Part shown: positions 1 through 8,543 of the stretch, one piece after another
Layout of the letters: each line of letters begins with the position of its first letter
Numbering within the stretch: the stretch's first letter is position 1
Assembly: GCF_034931005.1 (NCBI RefSeq)
Contig: NZ_JAYGIN010000026.1
Location: forward strand, 1 to 64,000
Origin: Arcicella sp034931005
GTDB taxonomy: Bacteria > Bacteroidota > Bacteroidia > Cytophagales > Spirosomataceae
Direction: 5' to 3'
DNA: 64,000 nt
Program-made: the position numbers and the translations under genes
The notes under the pieces: generated by a model
Seen by the model: only the letters and a program-made list of their open reading frames with translations
What the model was told of the DNA's origin: nothing
The model's database searches: none

Positions 1-132
1 TTAAAATGAATATTTACGTCGATGAAAGAACAATTAACAAACAAAAATTTGGACAACAACTTGGACTTTTCTAAGTTTACAAATAATCAAAAAAGTCAAC
101 CTATTTTAGGACGGGACATCCAATTACTAATC

Positions 133-160
133 AACCAATAACCAGTAACCACAAATCACC
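133..160. repeat. Heptad-periodic intergenic repeat after the lptF/G stop
   Basis: Four seven-base units (AACCAAT, AACCAGT, AACCACA, AATCACC) run in phase and overlap the stop codon of the minus-strand permease gene (156-158). In that gene's sense they read GGTGATT, TGTGGTT and so on. One member of the oriented heptad family described under findings. Nothing else was recognised in bases 1-132. Confidence 0.7.
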
Positions 161-1238
161 TCGGTACGGCTCGATATAAAACCATTCCAATTAAAGTAAA
201 GACAATATTGGGCAACCAAACCGCCAAAAGTGGCGGCATTCCTCCCGATTGGGCAATTCCTTTACTCATCATGAAAAACAAAATGTAAAGAAAAGCCAAC
301 ATAAAACCCAAGGCAATTTGAAAACCCACGCCTCCACGAGCTTTTCGGGCAGATACAATTACCCCTATAACCGTAAGAATTACCACTGCAAAAGGATTGG
401 CAAAACGAAGGTATTTTTCAATCAAAAATACTTCTATTCCGTCCGCTCCCCTACTCCGTACTTTATTGATGGTTTCTTCCAATTCGGGCATTGTAAAAGT
501 TTCGTGCAATTGATATTTACTGTCAAAATCCTTCGGAAGAAGATTTAATGTCGTATCTAATTTCGCTCCGTAAGATAATTTTTGTTTCCCATCAGCTAAA
601 AATCTTCTAATTCTATAATCTTGAATATTCCATTTTCTATGTGTCGAATCCCATACAATACGGTCTGCTAATAATTTGTAAGTCAATTTATTACCCGAAA
701 TCTTGTCTAAAGCAAAACTGTATCCCGTATTTGTTCCTGTATCGTAGCTTTGAAGGTAGGCATAATCTTCAGGACCAATTTTAATATGAACATCACGTCC
801 ACTGAAATAATACGAGCCGCCTTCAACGTACTTGCGTTCAAAAGCAATTCGGGTTTTATTGGCAATAGGAATAACCCAACCAACCATCAAAAACGTCAGA
901 ATTCCTATAATGGATGCACCAATAACGTATGGACGAAGAAAGCGATTAAAACTGACTCCTGTACTGAGAATGGCAATAATTTCGGTACGTGCCGCCAAGT
1001 TTGCTGTGAAGAAAACCGTCGCAATAAATACCATCAGCGGACTAATATAATTTGCCCAATATGGTATAAAGTTGAGGTAATAATCAAGCAGAATTTCTCT
1101 CAAAGGAGCTTTATTATCAATGAAATTGTCAATCTTTTCGGTATAATCAATCACCATGATAATGGTAACAATAATAAGCACCGCAAAGAAATACGTTGTC
1201 AGAAATTTCTTAATAATGTATAAATCAAGGATTTTCAT
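156..1238 (-). CDS. LptF/LptG family permease (YjgP/YjgQ)
   Basis: Inner-membrane permease component of the lipopolysaccharide export ABC transporter, which with LptB extracts LPS for transfer to the outer membrane. I start it at the ATG at 1238 (MKILDLYIIKKF), because this start places the LptG-like N-terminal transmembrane helix right at the beginning; an upstream in-frame Met at 1268 would overlap the -7-like element. The 360-aa protein has two N-terminal membrane helices, a roughly 150-aa periplasmic beta-rich domain, and three C-terminal helices ending with a short basic tail, as in the family. No second lpt gene is adjacent. Whether it is LptF or LptG cannot be told by eye. Confidence 0.88.
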   Translation of the reverse strand: MKILDLYIIKKFLTTYFFAVLIIVTIIMVIDYTEKIDNFIDNKAPLREILLDYYLNFIPYWANYISPLMVFIATVFFTANLAARTEIIAILSTGVSFNRFLRPYVIGASIIGILTFLMVGWVIPIANKTRIAFERKYVEGGSYYFSGRDVHIKIGPEDYAYLQSYDTGTNTGYSFALDKISGNKLTYKLLADRIVWDSTHRKWNIQDYRIRRFLADGKQKLSYGAKLDTTLNLLPKDFDSKYQLHETFTMPELEETINKVRSRGADGIEVFLIEKYLRFANPFAVVILTVIGVIVSARKARGGVGFQIALGFMLAFLYILFFMMSKGIAQSGGMPPLLAVWLPNIVFTLIGMVLYRAVPR

Positions 1239-1272
1239 TTTCTCTTTTTGTGTATCTATGAAGAACAATTCA

Positions 1273-1280
1273 CAAATTTA
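1273..1280 (-). promoter_or_regulatory. Candidate -7 element for the LptF/G gene
   Basis: On the minus strand this reads TAAATTTG, matching the Bacteroidota -7 consensus TAnnTTTG, 35 bases before the chosen ATG. No convincing -33 TTG lies 19-21 bases further upstream, so support is partial. Confidence 0.4.
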
Positions 1281-1283
1281 CGA

Positions 1284-1318
1284 ATAAAAAAACCTCTCAG
1301 CATTAGAGAGGTTTTTTT
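1284..1318. terminator. Rho-independent-like terminator hairpin
   Basis: AACCTCTC (1291-1298) pairs with GAGAGGTT (1305-1312), flanked by an A-run on the left and a T-run on the right, so it could work in both directions. It lies downstream of the minus-strand aminotransferase gene and just upstream of the permease gene, separating the two transcripts. Confidence 0.7.
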
Positions 1319-1446
1319 AGGGGATTAAATATTGTTAAAATTCCGTGTGAATTACATGGAACGCAGATGAGACAGATGCTTCGCAACGCAGATTTAAGGG
1401 GATTTTTATATCAAATTAGGAACTATAAACTATTTTTAGCGAAAAA

Positions 1447-1535
1447 AAATAGACCACAGATTTAACGGATTTCACCAGTTTACAGAGATAAAATCAGTAA
1501 AAATCTGTCAAATCTGTACTATCTGTGGTCTATTT
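1447..1535. repeat. Imperfect palindrome of the 'accacagatt' type
   Basis: Perfect 15-base arms (1447-1461 and 1521-1535, AAATAGACCACAGAT and its complement) enclose further CAGATTT/AAATCTG half-sites. A related CGCAGATT motif occurs at about 1360-1400. It directly follows the stop of the minus-strand aminotransferase gene, so it may also serve as its transcript 3' end. Confidence 0.6.
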
Positions 1536-1543
1536 GTTATTTG

Positions 1544-2626
1544 CTATACTTTCCGCAACGCCTCAACCAACGTCTCCACCTGTTCCAAATTCACCGCAGC
1601 AAAATTGGCTATTCTCAACTGAGTCGCTTTGAAGTCGCCATAACCAGAACCAATCACCATATTTGCGTCTGTTTGTACTTGTTTGATAATGTCTGCTGCC
1701 GATTTGTCTTTCACATTTACCACCACTACTGTTTGCGAACGATGGTCTGGGTTTTTCACGAAAATTTCTAAGAAATCACATTTTTCAGCAAAATCATAAA
1801 GCACTTTTGCTTTCTTTTCGGTTTGCTTTCTGATGTTCTCAATGCCGATTTTGTTCATGTCTTCCGCTACTTTTCCTAAAACATAAATTGCCATCACGTT
1901 TGGCGTTTCTGGCGTTTCAAATTTTGAGAAATTTTTGAATAACGAAGGTAAATTATGATACGTTCCAATCTGATTTTCATGTGTTTTCATGCGTTCTGCT
2001 TTTTCTAACATTGCAGGATTGACAATCCAACAACCTAAACCAGCGGGCATTCCAAATGATTTTTGCACTGAGAAAAAAGCAGAATCAACGATATTAAAAT
2101 CTAAATCTGGATACGGAGCTGATGAAACCATATCAACACAAATAAATTTATCTTTATTAGCTCTTTTCAATTTATGAATCTCCGTAGCACGCATCTGTAC
2201 ACCCGACGACGTTTCATTGGCAGTTGTACAAATTAACTCTGCATATTCGGGAACGATAATTTCAGCATTATCAAATCCTTCTCCGAACGGTTTTTCAAAT
2301 TTGTGAGCGAATTTGTTTAAATCAACTGAAAAATCGTAGAATTTCTTTGAAAATGAGCCATTTACTAAGTGGAAACTTTCGTGTTCAACGGTATTCTGAA
2401 TTAAACGTTCCCAAATTTCAGTAGCAGAACTTGTGAAGAAAATACCATTTGTTTCTGGAACGTTCATCAAAATTCTTAACTGCTCAACGGTGTGCTTATA
2501 AATATCTCTAAACTTCTGCGAACGGTGTGAAATCGAGCCTAATTGTTGCTCAAAAGCATCTTGATAGTGTCTTTCAACAGTTGGAAAAAGTTCAGCAGGG
2601 CCTGGGGTGAAATATGTCTTACGCAT
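1544..2626 (-). CDS. Class V aminotransferase, phosphoserine aminotransferase-like
   Basis: PLP-dependent transaminase of 360 aa, the usual size for SerC. The N-terminus has the family's YFTPGPAELFP motif and an ISHRS motif (32-36). Asp165 (CVDMVSSAP) would bind the pyridine nitrogen and Lys189 in SVQKSFGMPAG would form the Schiff base. SerC converts 3-phosphohydroxypyruvate and glutamate to phosphoserine in serine synthesis. Bacteroidota also have close relatives annotated only as alanine-glyoxylate-type aminotransferases, so the substrate is inferred. No serA or other serine gene is adjacent. On the minus strand a TAATTTTG -7-like element lies at 2650-2657, 24 bases before the ATG. Confidence 0.85.
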   Translation of the reverse strand: MRKTYFTPGPAELFPTVERHYQDAFEQQLGSISHRSQKFRDIYKHTVEQLRILMNVPETNGIFFTSSATEIWERLIQNTVEHESFHLVNGSFSKKFYDFSVDLNKFAHKFEKPFGEGFDNAEIIVPEYAELICTTANETSSGVQMRATEIHKLKRANKDKFICVDMVSSAPYPDLDFNIVDSAFFSVQKSFGMPAGLGCWIVNPAMLEKAERMKTHENQIGTYHNLPSLFKNFSKFETPETPNVMAIYVLGKVAEDMNKIGIENIRKQTEKKAKVLYDFAEKCDFLEIFVKNPDHRSQTVVVVNVKDKSAADIIKQVQTDANMVIGSGYGDFKATQLRIANFAAVNLEQVETLVEALRKV

Positions 2627-2812
2627 TTTTTGATTATGAATTTAGACTACAAAATTACGAATTAATATTTGGTAGGGAAGAAAAAGCCAAAGAATGCTAC
2701 ACGTATAATAATTATCATTCCCTAAATTCAAAAAAAAAAGCGTTTCTACTTATCTTTATGGTTCGTTTTTTCGTTGATGTGGTAATAGTTGACGAAATGC
2801 CCACAAAAAGCT

Positions 2813-3850
2813 ATGCAAAAAATTGTACTGATTATATTTTTGACATCATTCTCTCTGATTGGATTTGCCCAAAGCAAACCCCAATACAGTCAATACATGA
2901 TGAATAGTTATCTGATTAACCCAGCCATTTCGGGTATTGAAGATTATGTGGACATCAAAACTGGGTACAGAAATCAATGGACGGATTTTCCTGGAGCTCC
3001 TTCAACGTACTATGTTTCTGCCAATATTCCAATCGGTAAGCCTGACCGCACCAGTACGGGTGCTACGCCCAATATTAGTAAAACTATTCGTCGCCCGCTT
3101 TCACTTTCTACTGAATTTAGAGGGGCTGCTCGTGTGCCTGGGCATCATGGCATAGGGATTGCCATCGTAAGCGACCATATCGGAGCAAATACCCAAAATA
3201 GTATTACAGCCAGTTATGCCTATCATATTCCTGTGTCAGGAAATGTAAAATTATCAATTGGTGCTTCAGGGGGAATTACACAATATAGTGTCGATTTTAG
3301 CAAGATTCAAGTAAGAGATAACCCAGACCAAGCTATTTTAGACAATGGTTCTTTATCTGCCATTCAACCGTATATTAATTTGGGAGCGTGGTTATATTCT
3401 CGTCATTTTTTCTTGGGTTTATCTGCAAATCAACTCATTTTTGACAATTTTAATTATCAAAATTCAAACCAAACCGTAAGTACGTATTCATGGATTGGAA
3501 CTGCTTATCCACACTATTTTTTGACGGCGGGCTATCGTGCAGAAATCAATGAAGATTGGGCGGTTATTCCTTCTACCCTCATAAAAAGAGTCAATCAAGC
3601 TCCAATGAGTTTTGACATTAACCTTAAAGCAGTACATAAAGACCGCTTTTGGTTTGGAGGTTCGTATCGTCATAAAGACGCTGTGGTGGGACTTTTAGGA
3701 GTAAATATTAGTTCATTTATCAATCTTGGATATTCTTACGATTATACGCTTTCCGACATTCGTGAACGCTCAAAAGGTTCTCATGAAGTTGTTTTGGGTA
3801 TCATGCTGAACAATCGTCACCGCATCGTTTGCCCTCAGAATTTGTGGTAG
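2813..3850 (+). CDS. PorP/SprF family type IX secretion membrane protein
   Basis: Outer-membrane beta-barrel protein of 345 aa, typical for the PorP/SprF family that supports type IX secretion and gliding adhesins in Bacteroidota. The ATG at 2813 gives a clean signal peptide (MQKIVLIIFLTSFSLIGFAQ); an earlier in-frame start at 2789 would put charged residues before it. The mature start has the family signature PQYSQYMMNSYLINPAISG, followed by alternating amphipathic strands to the end. It stands alone, without the large adhesin gene that often precedes SprF paralogues, so its specific cargo is unknown. Confidence 0.9.
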   Translation: MQKIVLIIFLTSFSLIGFAQSKPQYSQYMMNSYLINPAISGIEDYVDIKTGYRNQWTDFPGAPSTYYVSANIPIGKPDRTSTGATPNISKTIRRPLSLSTEFRGAARVPGHHGIGIAIVSDHIGANTQNSITASYAYHIPVSGNVKLSIGASGGITQYSVDFSKIQVRDNPDQAILDNGSLSAIQPYINLGAWLYSRHFFLGLSANQLIFDNFNYQNSNQTVSTYSWIGTAYPHYFLTAGYRAEINEDWAVIPSTLIKRVNQAPMSFDINLKAVHKDRFWFGGSYRHKDAVVGLLGVNISSFINLGYSYDYTLSDIRERSKGSHEVVLGIMLNNRHRIVCPQNLW

Positions 3851-3969
3851 AGTAAAGAGTAAAGAGTAAAGAGTAAAGAGTAAAGAGTAAAGAGTAAAGA
3901 GTAAAGAGTAAAGAGTAAAGAGTAAAGAGTAAAGAGTAAAGAGTAAAGAGTAAAGAGTAAAGAGTAAAG
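3851..3969. repeat. Perfect heptamer tandem repeat, AGTAAAG x17
   Basis: Seventeen identical seven-base units begin at the base after the PorP stop codon (3848-3850). Because 7 is not a multiple of 3 and each unit contains TAA, the array carries stops in all three plus-strand frames every 21 bases. Perfect identity suggests recent expansion by slippage. Confidence 0.97.
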
Positions 3970-4080
3970 GAAAGTACGATTTAGCAGGGATAGTTCCTTA
4001 AATATAAATTATTTTCAAATAATCTCTGTTTCGTCTTGGAAGATAAGGAGCATGTTAAGAAACCAATATCTATCCTCTGA

Positions 4081-4115
4081 AATCTGTAATCTAAAATCTA
4101 ACCTCTATTCTCTAC
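4081..4115. repeat. Degenerate heptad repeat facing the AGTAAAG array
   Basis: Five phased units (AATCTGT, AATCTAA, AATCTAA, CCTCTAT, TCTCTAC) end one base before the stop codon of the minus-strand gene at 4117. Read from that gene they are TTAGATT-like, so both convergent genes are followed by heptads in their own sense. Confidence 0.75.
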
Positions 4116-4116
4116 T

Positions 4117-4446
4117 TTAAACATATTTCAAAAACGCCCAGAATTTTCTTTTCTTCAAATATTCCAAATTATCATCGTTTTGATAGGCTTCTTTTTCAAA
4201 ACTAATATTTCGATAAGCTTGATTGGCGGTCTGACCTTTTAGCCTATTTAGCAGATATTCAAATACATACCACAAATAAAACGGCAAAATCAGCAATTCA
4301 ATTTGTTGTCTAAAATGGATTCTTTCGTGATTGATTAATACCTTCGAAGGAGACTTTTGTTTGATTAATAAAAACGGAAAAATTGCCATGCCGTTTACAC
4401 GCATGAAAGGTAAATGAACAATAAAAAAGCGAAAGCGAGCGAACAT
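4117..4446 (-). CDS. Small conserved Bacteroidota protein with HExxH-like motif
   Basis: A 109-aa protein I recognise only as a conserved Bacteroidota hypothetical. It contains NHERIHFRQQIE (around 40-51), which resembles the HExxH zinc site of M56/BlaR1-type peptidases with a further Glu in ISFEKEAYQND (around 81-91), and a hydrophobic helix (ELLILPFYLWYVFEYLL). The second half is basic. It may be a minimal membrane-bound zincin, but activity is inference. It follows the LytTR gene on the same strand with a 62-base gap. Confidence 0.7.
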   Translation of the reverse strand: MFARFRFFIVHLPFMRVNGMAIFPFLLIKQKSPSKVLINHERIHFRQQIELLILPFYLWYVFEYLLNRLKGQTANQAYRNISFEKEAYQNDDNLEYLKKRKFWAFLKYV

Positions 4447-4508
4447 AGAATGGAAGATTTAGTCAAAGATAAAAATTTTCATTCATATCTCACTATTACT
4501 TTTCTTCG

Positions 4509-4901
4509 CTATTTAACGGCAATTCTTTCTTGAAAATCTTTTCTTTTTCTTCTCGAAATACTGATTTTGTCCTTGTTTTGCATTACAGCAAACATACAAT
4601 CAGCTTCATAACGTTGAAGACATTTCATATTGATAAGATGAGCTTTGTGTACACGTAGAAAATCTGCTCCTTCCAGTACATAATCATATACTTTCAATGT
4701 CCTTGAGCTAATCATTACCTCTCCATTTGTGAGATGGATTAAGGTATAATTACGAACTCCTTCCAAACGTACAATGTCTTTTAGTAAAACACGTCTCATT
4801 TTGGCTTGGTCAGGAACTAACAAATATCTTTTTCCAAGAAGTTTAACTATTCTAATTGAGAAATTTCCGAAAGGAACTTGTCGTAGAGCTTGAAGATTCA
4901 T
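4509..4901 (-). CDS. Stand-alone LytTR-type DNA-binding regulator
   Basis: A 130-aa protein made almost only of a LytTR DNA-binding domain: KDIVRLEGVRNYTLIHLTNGE, SSRTLKVYD and FLRVHKAHLINMKCL are the characteristic strands and recognition segment. It has no receiver domain, so it is not a classical response regulator; input may come from another protein or from expression level. The targets are unknown. It lies between the small HExxH-like protein and nuoA on the same strand, with about 150 bases of AT-rich spacer upstream. Confidence 0.87.
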   Translation of the reverse strand: MNLQALRQVPFGNFSIRIVKLLGKRYLLVPDQAKMRRVLLKDIVRLEGVRNYTLIHLTNGEVMISSRTLKVYDYVLEGADFLRVHKAHLINMKCLQRYEADCMFAVMQNKDKISISRRKRKDFQERIAVK

Positions 4902-5048
4902 TAAGTGTAATTTTATGGTATTGACTATTAATTTTAATGCAAGTTATAGAATTAAATAAAGCGTGTCAAACCGTTTAATAATATTTTTTAAAAGTAGATA
5001 TTCGGTAGAACACGCAAGGCGAAACTTATTTTTGTACAATTTAAGACA

Positions 5049-5528
5049 TCACTTAGTATATTTTTTATTAATGTTTTCGTAAAGAGAAACAGGAATTTTA
5101 GACTCATAATCAGGCTTTTGAATGTCAGGGCGTACCCAATCCAAATGTCCTTTTACCCACGCATACGCCAGTCCAAGTAGCAAAATTCCCACGAAAATGA
5201 ACATTTCTATCAGTGAAAACCAGCCCCAAACACCATTTGTCATTTCTATTAAATGTTGATTCCCAAAAACAGTTGCCCATGGGAAAAGGAAAATCAACTC
5301 AACATCGAAAAGTACAAAAATTAAAGCAATTACATAAAAGCGTAAATTGAAACGCACATTAGCATTACCGTCGGGTTCTTCACCAGATTCGTAAGTAGAT
5401 AATTTTTCCGCATTTGGACGATTGGGTCGAATCAATTTCGCCACAAAAAGCATCAATGCCGTAAAAGCAATTGCAGAAATAATAAAAAGTAATATGTAAC
5501 CGAAATCTGTAAGCATGAAATGTAGCAC
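5049..5528 (-). CDS. nuoA: NADH-quinone oxidoreductase subunit A (complex I)
   Basis: Membrane subunit of the proton-pumping NADH:quinone oxidoreductase. The 159-aa protein has three membrane helices and the conserved loop KLSTYESGEEP, followed by NVRFNLRFYVIALIFVLFDVE, the hallmark of NuoA/ND3. The start could be the first Met or Met6 (MLTDFGYILL). Unusually, nuoB and nuoC do not follow: the next gene on this strand is a LytTR regulator. It is instead 20 bases behind a DedA-family gene and probably co-transcribed with it. The rest of complex I must be encoded elsewhere. Confidence 0.92.
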   Translation of the reverse strand: MLHFMLTDFGYILLFIISAIAFTALMLFVAKLIRPNRPNAEKLSTYESGEEPDGNANVRFNLRFYVIALIFVLFDVELIFLFPWATVFGNQHLIEMTNGVWGWFSLIEMFIFVGILLLGLAYAWVKGHLDWVRPDIQKPDYESKIPVSLYENINKKYTK

Positions 5529-5548
5529 GAACAGCCTTGTCCGCCGAA

Positions 5549-6166
5549 TTAAGACTTTTTAATATTTAGATAACCCTTAATAACCGTAAAAGTAGTAATC
5601 GCTAAGAAAAACAAAATTACGTATTGTACATAATTGATTATCCACGGAAATTGTACACCAAAGAAATACCCTCCTCCCACTAATGAACCAACCCAAAGAG
5701 CAGCCCCTGATACATTCAGGAACAGATATTTAGGGTAATTCATCTTACTAATACCTGCTAAAATGGGTGCAAAGGTACGGATATAAGGCAAAAAACGGCT
5801 GATAATCAGAGCTTGATTTCCGTATTTTTCAAAGAAATCATGCGTTGATTCTATGTGTTTCTTTTTAAAGTACCAACGGTCGGGACGATTTTCAAGGGTA
5901 CTGCCAAAAAATCTACCGAATAAAAACCCTGTTAACGAACCCAATACTGCCGCCACAAAAAGGTATAAAAGCACTGTGACAATTGTATATTTCAAAAAGC
6001 CTGTTCCCACAAATACACCCGTGAGAAAAAGAAGATAATCACCTGGAAGAAAAAAGGCAAAAAACAACCCATTCTCGGCATAAACCACAAAAGTGACCGC
6101 CCAAAGTCCTAAACTAATAATTTCCTTTGAGTCAGATAGATATTTAATAATTTCGGATATTTCCAT
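5549..6166 (-). CDS. DedA family membrane protein (VTT domain)
   Basis: Polytopic inner-membrane protein of 205 aa. It shows the DedA pattern: a re-entrant segment with FFLPGDYLLFLTG (around 38-50), the GxLxGFLFGRFFG region, and the conserved basic motif ISRFLPYIRTFAPILAGISKM (about 122-142). Family members include flippases for undecaprenyl phosphate and other lipids and affect membrane integrity; the substrate of this one is unknown. It is the first gene of a likely dedA-nuoA transcript. Confidence 0.88.
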   Translation of the reverse strand: MEISEIIKYLSDSKEIISLGLWAVTFVVYAENGLFFAFFLPGDYLLFLTGVFVGTGFLKYTIVTVLLYLFVAAVLGSLTGFLFGRFFGSTLENRPDRWYFKKKHIESTHDFFEKYGNQALIISRFLPYIRTFAPILAGISKMNYPKYLFLNVSGAALWVGSLVGGGYFFGVQFPWIINYVQYVILFFLAITTFTVIKGYLNIKKS

Positions 6167-6170
6167 TTTA

Positions 6171-6205
6171 AGGTTTTAGGTATTTGATTTTAGGCTTTAG
6201 AAAGT
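6171..6205. repeat. Heptad repeat upstream of the dedA-type gene
   Basis: Phased units AGGTTTT, AGGTATT, TGATTTT, AGGCTTT, AGAAAGT. In the sense of the downstream minus-strand gene they are A/C-rich. They face the array at 6234-6268, with which they could pair to form a long imperfect hairpin. Confidence 0.65.
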
Positions 6206-6233
6206 ATTTTCTTATAAGTCGGGCATTTTTTCA

Positions 6234-6268
6234 CTAAAACCTAATACCCAACTCCTAAAACCCAATAT
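6234..6268. repeat. Heptad repeat after the amidohydrolase stop
   Basis: Phased units CTAAAAC, CTAATAC, CCAACTC, CTAAAAC, CCAATAT end at the stop codon of the minus-strand amidohydrolase gene (6268-6270). Sense orientation GTTTTAG-like, i.e. G/T-rich after a stop. Confidence 0.7.
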
Positions 6269-7917
6269 TACTTCTTCTCGTAAACAATTTTTCCATCAAA
6301 AATAGTCATCAAAACCTTTACATTTTGTATTTTTTCTGGTTTAATGGTCAGAATATCGTCTGAAAGGACAACCATATCTGCCAATTTCCCAGGTTCAATC
6401 GACCCTTTTTCTTTTTCCTCAAAAGCCGCAAAAGCATTATTAATGGTATAACCCTTGATGGCATCTGCTACGGATATTTTTTGTTTCGGAATCCATCCCA
6501 TTGGATTCCCACCGTCCACCGTTTGGCGAGTTACTGCCGCATAAATTCCTAAAATTGCATTCAACGGAGCAACAGACCAATCTGACCCCATACAAAGTTT
6601 AATGCCTGCATCCAAAAACGACTTGTATGGATGCGTATAATCAACCCTATTTCCGATGCGTTTTGCCGCCCAAACACCATCATCAATACAATGATAAGGT
6701 TGCACAGAAGCAATGACCCCCAATTTAGCAAATAAAGGAATATCCTCTAATCTGACGTGTTGAGCGTGTTCAATTCTAAAACGTCTATCCCATTTTGGGT
6801 TCGTTTTGGTAATTTCTTCAAACAATTTGAGCATCAAATAATTAGCCGAATCACCAATGGCATGAATAGATAATTGTAAATGATTTTTATCGGTATCCAT
6901 TGCCCAATTATTCAATTTTCCGTTAATCACAATATCACTCGCCAAACCCTTTGTATTTGGGTTTTGGTCGTAAGGTTTAAACATCAATGCCGTACTACTT
7001 CCCAACGAACCATCTGCATAAGCTTTCAACGAACCTAATTTGATTTTATTAGAACCAAAACCCGCTTGAATACCTGCTCCCACTAAATTTTGGTAAGAAT
7101 CAATCGGCAATCGTGTATAAAAACGGCAGGTCAATTTATCTTCTTTTTCCAAAGCTTGGAACGCCAACAAATCGGGTTTAAAAGTAATATCATGTACCGA
7201 CGTTATGCCATTTTCACGAGCCTCCTGCAAAGCACGGTGTACACATTTCAGCTTTTGTTCGGGTGTCAATTGTGGAATAATACTGTAAACCAAATTCATG
7301 GCAGCATCTTTCAAAATACCTGTTGGTTCGCCAGTTTTTGGGTCTGTTACAATTTCTCCACCATCGGGCGACTTTGTTTCTTTGGTAATACCAGCCAAAG
7401 CCAATGCCTTTGAGTTTGCCAAAGCAGTATGTCCATCAAAACGGTCAATGAAAATAGGTGTATCTATCGAAAAATCATCAATCATTTCTTTGGTTGGCAA
7501 TTCTTTTACTTCCCAAGATTCATGATCCCAATTTCCAGACTTTATCCATTCTCCTCGATGACTTTCAACATACTTTTTGATGATTTCTTTAAATTGTGTA
7601 GTCGATTTTGCGTTACGCAAGTCAATTCCCAACAAATACATGCCACCATCGGCAAAATGCGTATGGTTATCAATAAAACCTGGAAGCATTAATTTACCTT
7701 CTAAATTCACCATTTTCGTTCGACTGTCAGACCATGCCGCACGAGCTTCTGGCGTTGAACCGACAAAAATAATCCTTCCATTTTCAACTACAACCGCCTC
7801 CACAACCGAGCTACGAGCATCAACTGTATAAATTTTGCCATTATAAAAACAGATTTTTTGAGAGAAAGCTGTGTTTTGAATAAATAAGTAAACAACAAGC
7901 AGTAATAGTTTTTTCAT
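6268..7917 (-). CDS. Secreted amidohydrolase (YtcJ/NfdA-like)
   Basis: Metal-dependent amidohydrolase of the YtcJ family (relatives hydrolyse N-substituted formamides and similar amides). The start at 7917 gives a lipid-free signal peptide (MKKLLLLVVYLFIQNTAFSQ) and 549 aa, normal for the family; longer in-frame starts up to 8091 would overlap the divergent DUF192 gene. Features seen: N-terminal beta-sandwich strand YNGKIYTVDARSSVVEAV, metal site GFIDNHTHFADGG with HxH, a long TIM barrel, HAIGDSA, EHAQHV, and GSDWSVAP supplying the late Asp. The C-terminal beta segment ends GKLADMVVLSDD. The substrate is unknown. Confidence 0.88.
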   Translation of the reverse strand: MKKLLLLVVYLFIQNTAFSQKICFYNGKIYTVDARSSVVEAVVVENGRIIFVGSTPEARAAWSDSRTKMVNLEGKLMLPGFIDNHTHFADGGMYLLGIDLRNAKSTTQFKEIIKKYVESHRGEWIKSGNWDHESWEVKELPTKEMIDDFSIDTPIFIDRFDGHTALANSKALALAGITKETKSPDGGEIVTDPKTGEPTGILKDAAMNLVYSIIPQLTPEQKLKCVHRALQEARENGITSVHDITFKPDLLAFQALEKEDKLTCRFYTRLPIDSYQNLVGAGIQAGFGSNKIKLGSLKAYADGSLGSSTALMFKPYDQNPNTKGLASDIVINGKLNNWAMDTDKNHLQLSIHAIGDSANYLMLKLFEEITKTNPKWDRRFRIEHAQHVRLEDIPLFAKLGVIASVQPYHCIDDGVWAAKRIGNRVDYTHPYKSFLDAGIKLCMGSDWSVAPLNAILGIYAAVTRQTVDGGNPMGWIPKQKISVADAIKGYTINNAFAAFEEKEKGSIEPGKLADMVVLSDDILTIKPEKIQNVKVLMTIFDGKIVYEKK

Positions 7918-7975
7918 GGAATGATACAAGGAAGTTTGAAGATTGGTAAATTTACATAAAATTATCTTCAATAAC

Positions 7976-8482
7976 ATGAAAAAAATAGTCGCCATCATTT
8001 TAGTAATCATTCTGCTTTTTGGCGGATTAATTTCAACGGGAGTTTTAAACTTTTCCAAGAAACCAGAAGAAAATATCACCTCTAACTCCACTGAAGAAGT
8101 GAAGGTTGAAGAACCTCAATTCAAGAAAGAAGGAGAATTGACTTTTACCAAAAATCAGCAAAAATTAACGATAGAAATTGCCGATAATGACCAAGAAACC
8201 ACGCAAGGGTTGATGTACAGACGTTCAATGCCTGACTCTTGTGGAATGTTATTTATCTTTCCAGACAATCAACCACGTAATTTTTGGATGAAAAATACTT
8301 ATCTACCTTTAGATATTTTGTTTTTAGACGAATCTAAGAAAGTCGTTACCATTCAAGCCAATAGAACACCGTTTTCTGAAGAGCAAATTCCCTCTTACGA
8401 AAATGCTAAGTATGTTTTAGAAGTCAATGCAGGATATTGTAAAAGAAAGGGAATTGAGAAGGGAAATTCTGTGAAGTGGTAA
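7976..8482 (+). CDS. DUF192 family protein
   Basis: A 168-aa membrane-anchored or exported protein. The ATG at 7976 gives one N-terminal hydrophobic segment (IVAIILVIILLFGGLISTGVL), then an acidic linker and the DUF192 domain: QGLMYRRSMPDSCGMLFIFPD, NFWMKNTYLPLDILFLDE, and the closing YVLEVNAGYCKRKGIEKGN. The biochemical role of DUF192 is not established. The divergent amidohydrolase starts 58 bases away; the shared spacer contains a palindromic TAAATTTA that is one base from the -7 consensus on both strands. Confidence 0.9.
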   Translation: MKKIVAIILVIILLFGGLISTGVLNFSKKPEENITSNSTEEVKVEEPQFKKEGELTFTKNQQKLTIEIADNDQETTQGLMYRRSMPDSCGMLFIFPDNQPRNFWMKNTYLPLDILFLDESKKVVTIQANRTPFSEEQIPSYENAKYVLEVNAGYCKRKGIEKGNSVKW

Positions 8483-8486
8483 TAAC

Positions 8487-8519
8487 AACAAAGTCAGCAT
8501 TTTGAACGCTGACTTTGTT
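8487..8519. terminator. Bidirectional terminator hairpin
   Basis: A perfect 12-base stem, AACAAAGTCAGC (8487-8498) with GCTGACTTTGTT (8508-8519), and a 9-base loop lie between the convergent DUF192 and outer-membrane protein genes, 4 bases after the DUF192 stop. Confidence 0.8.
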
Positions 8520-8543
8520 TAGAAATTCTATTTCTTTTAATTT

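Noticed and set aside
750..1223. Open frame of 157 codons on the plus strand
   Set aside because: Antisense to the LptF/G gene, with low-complexity Asn/Lys content and no family features.
7918..8091. Longer start of the amidohydrolase gene
   Set aside because: It would overlap the divergent DUF192 gene and place 58 residues before an excellent signal peptide.
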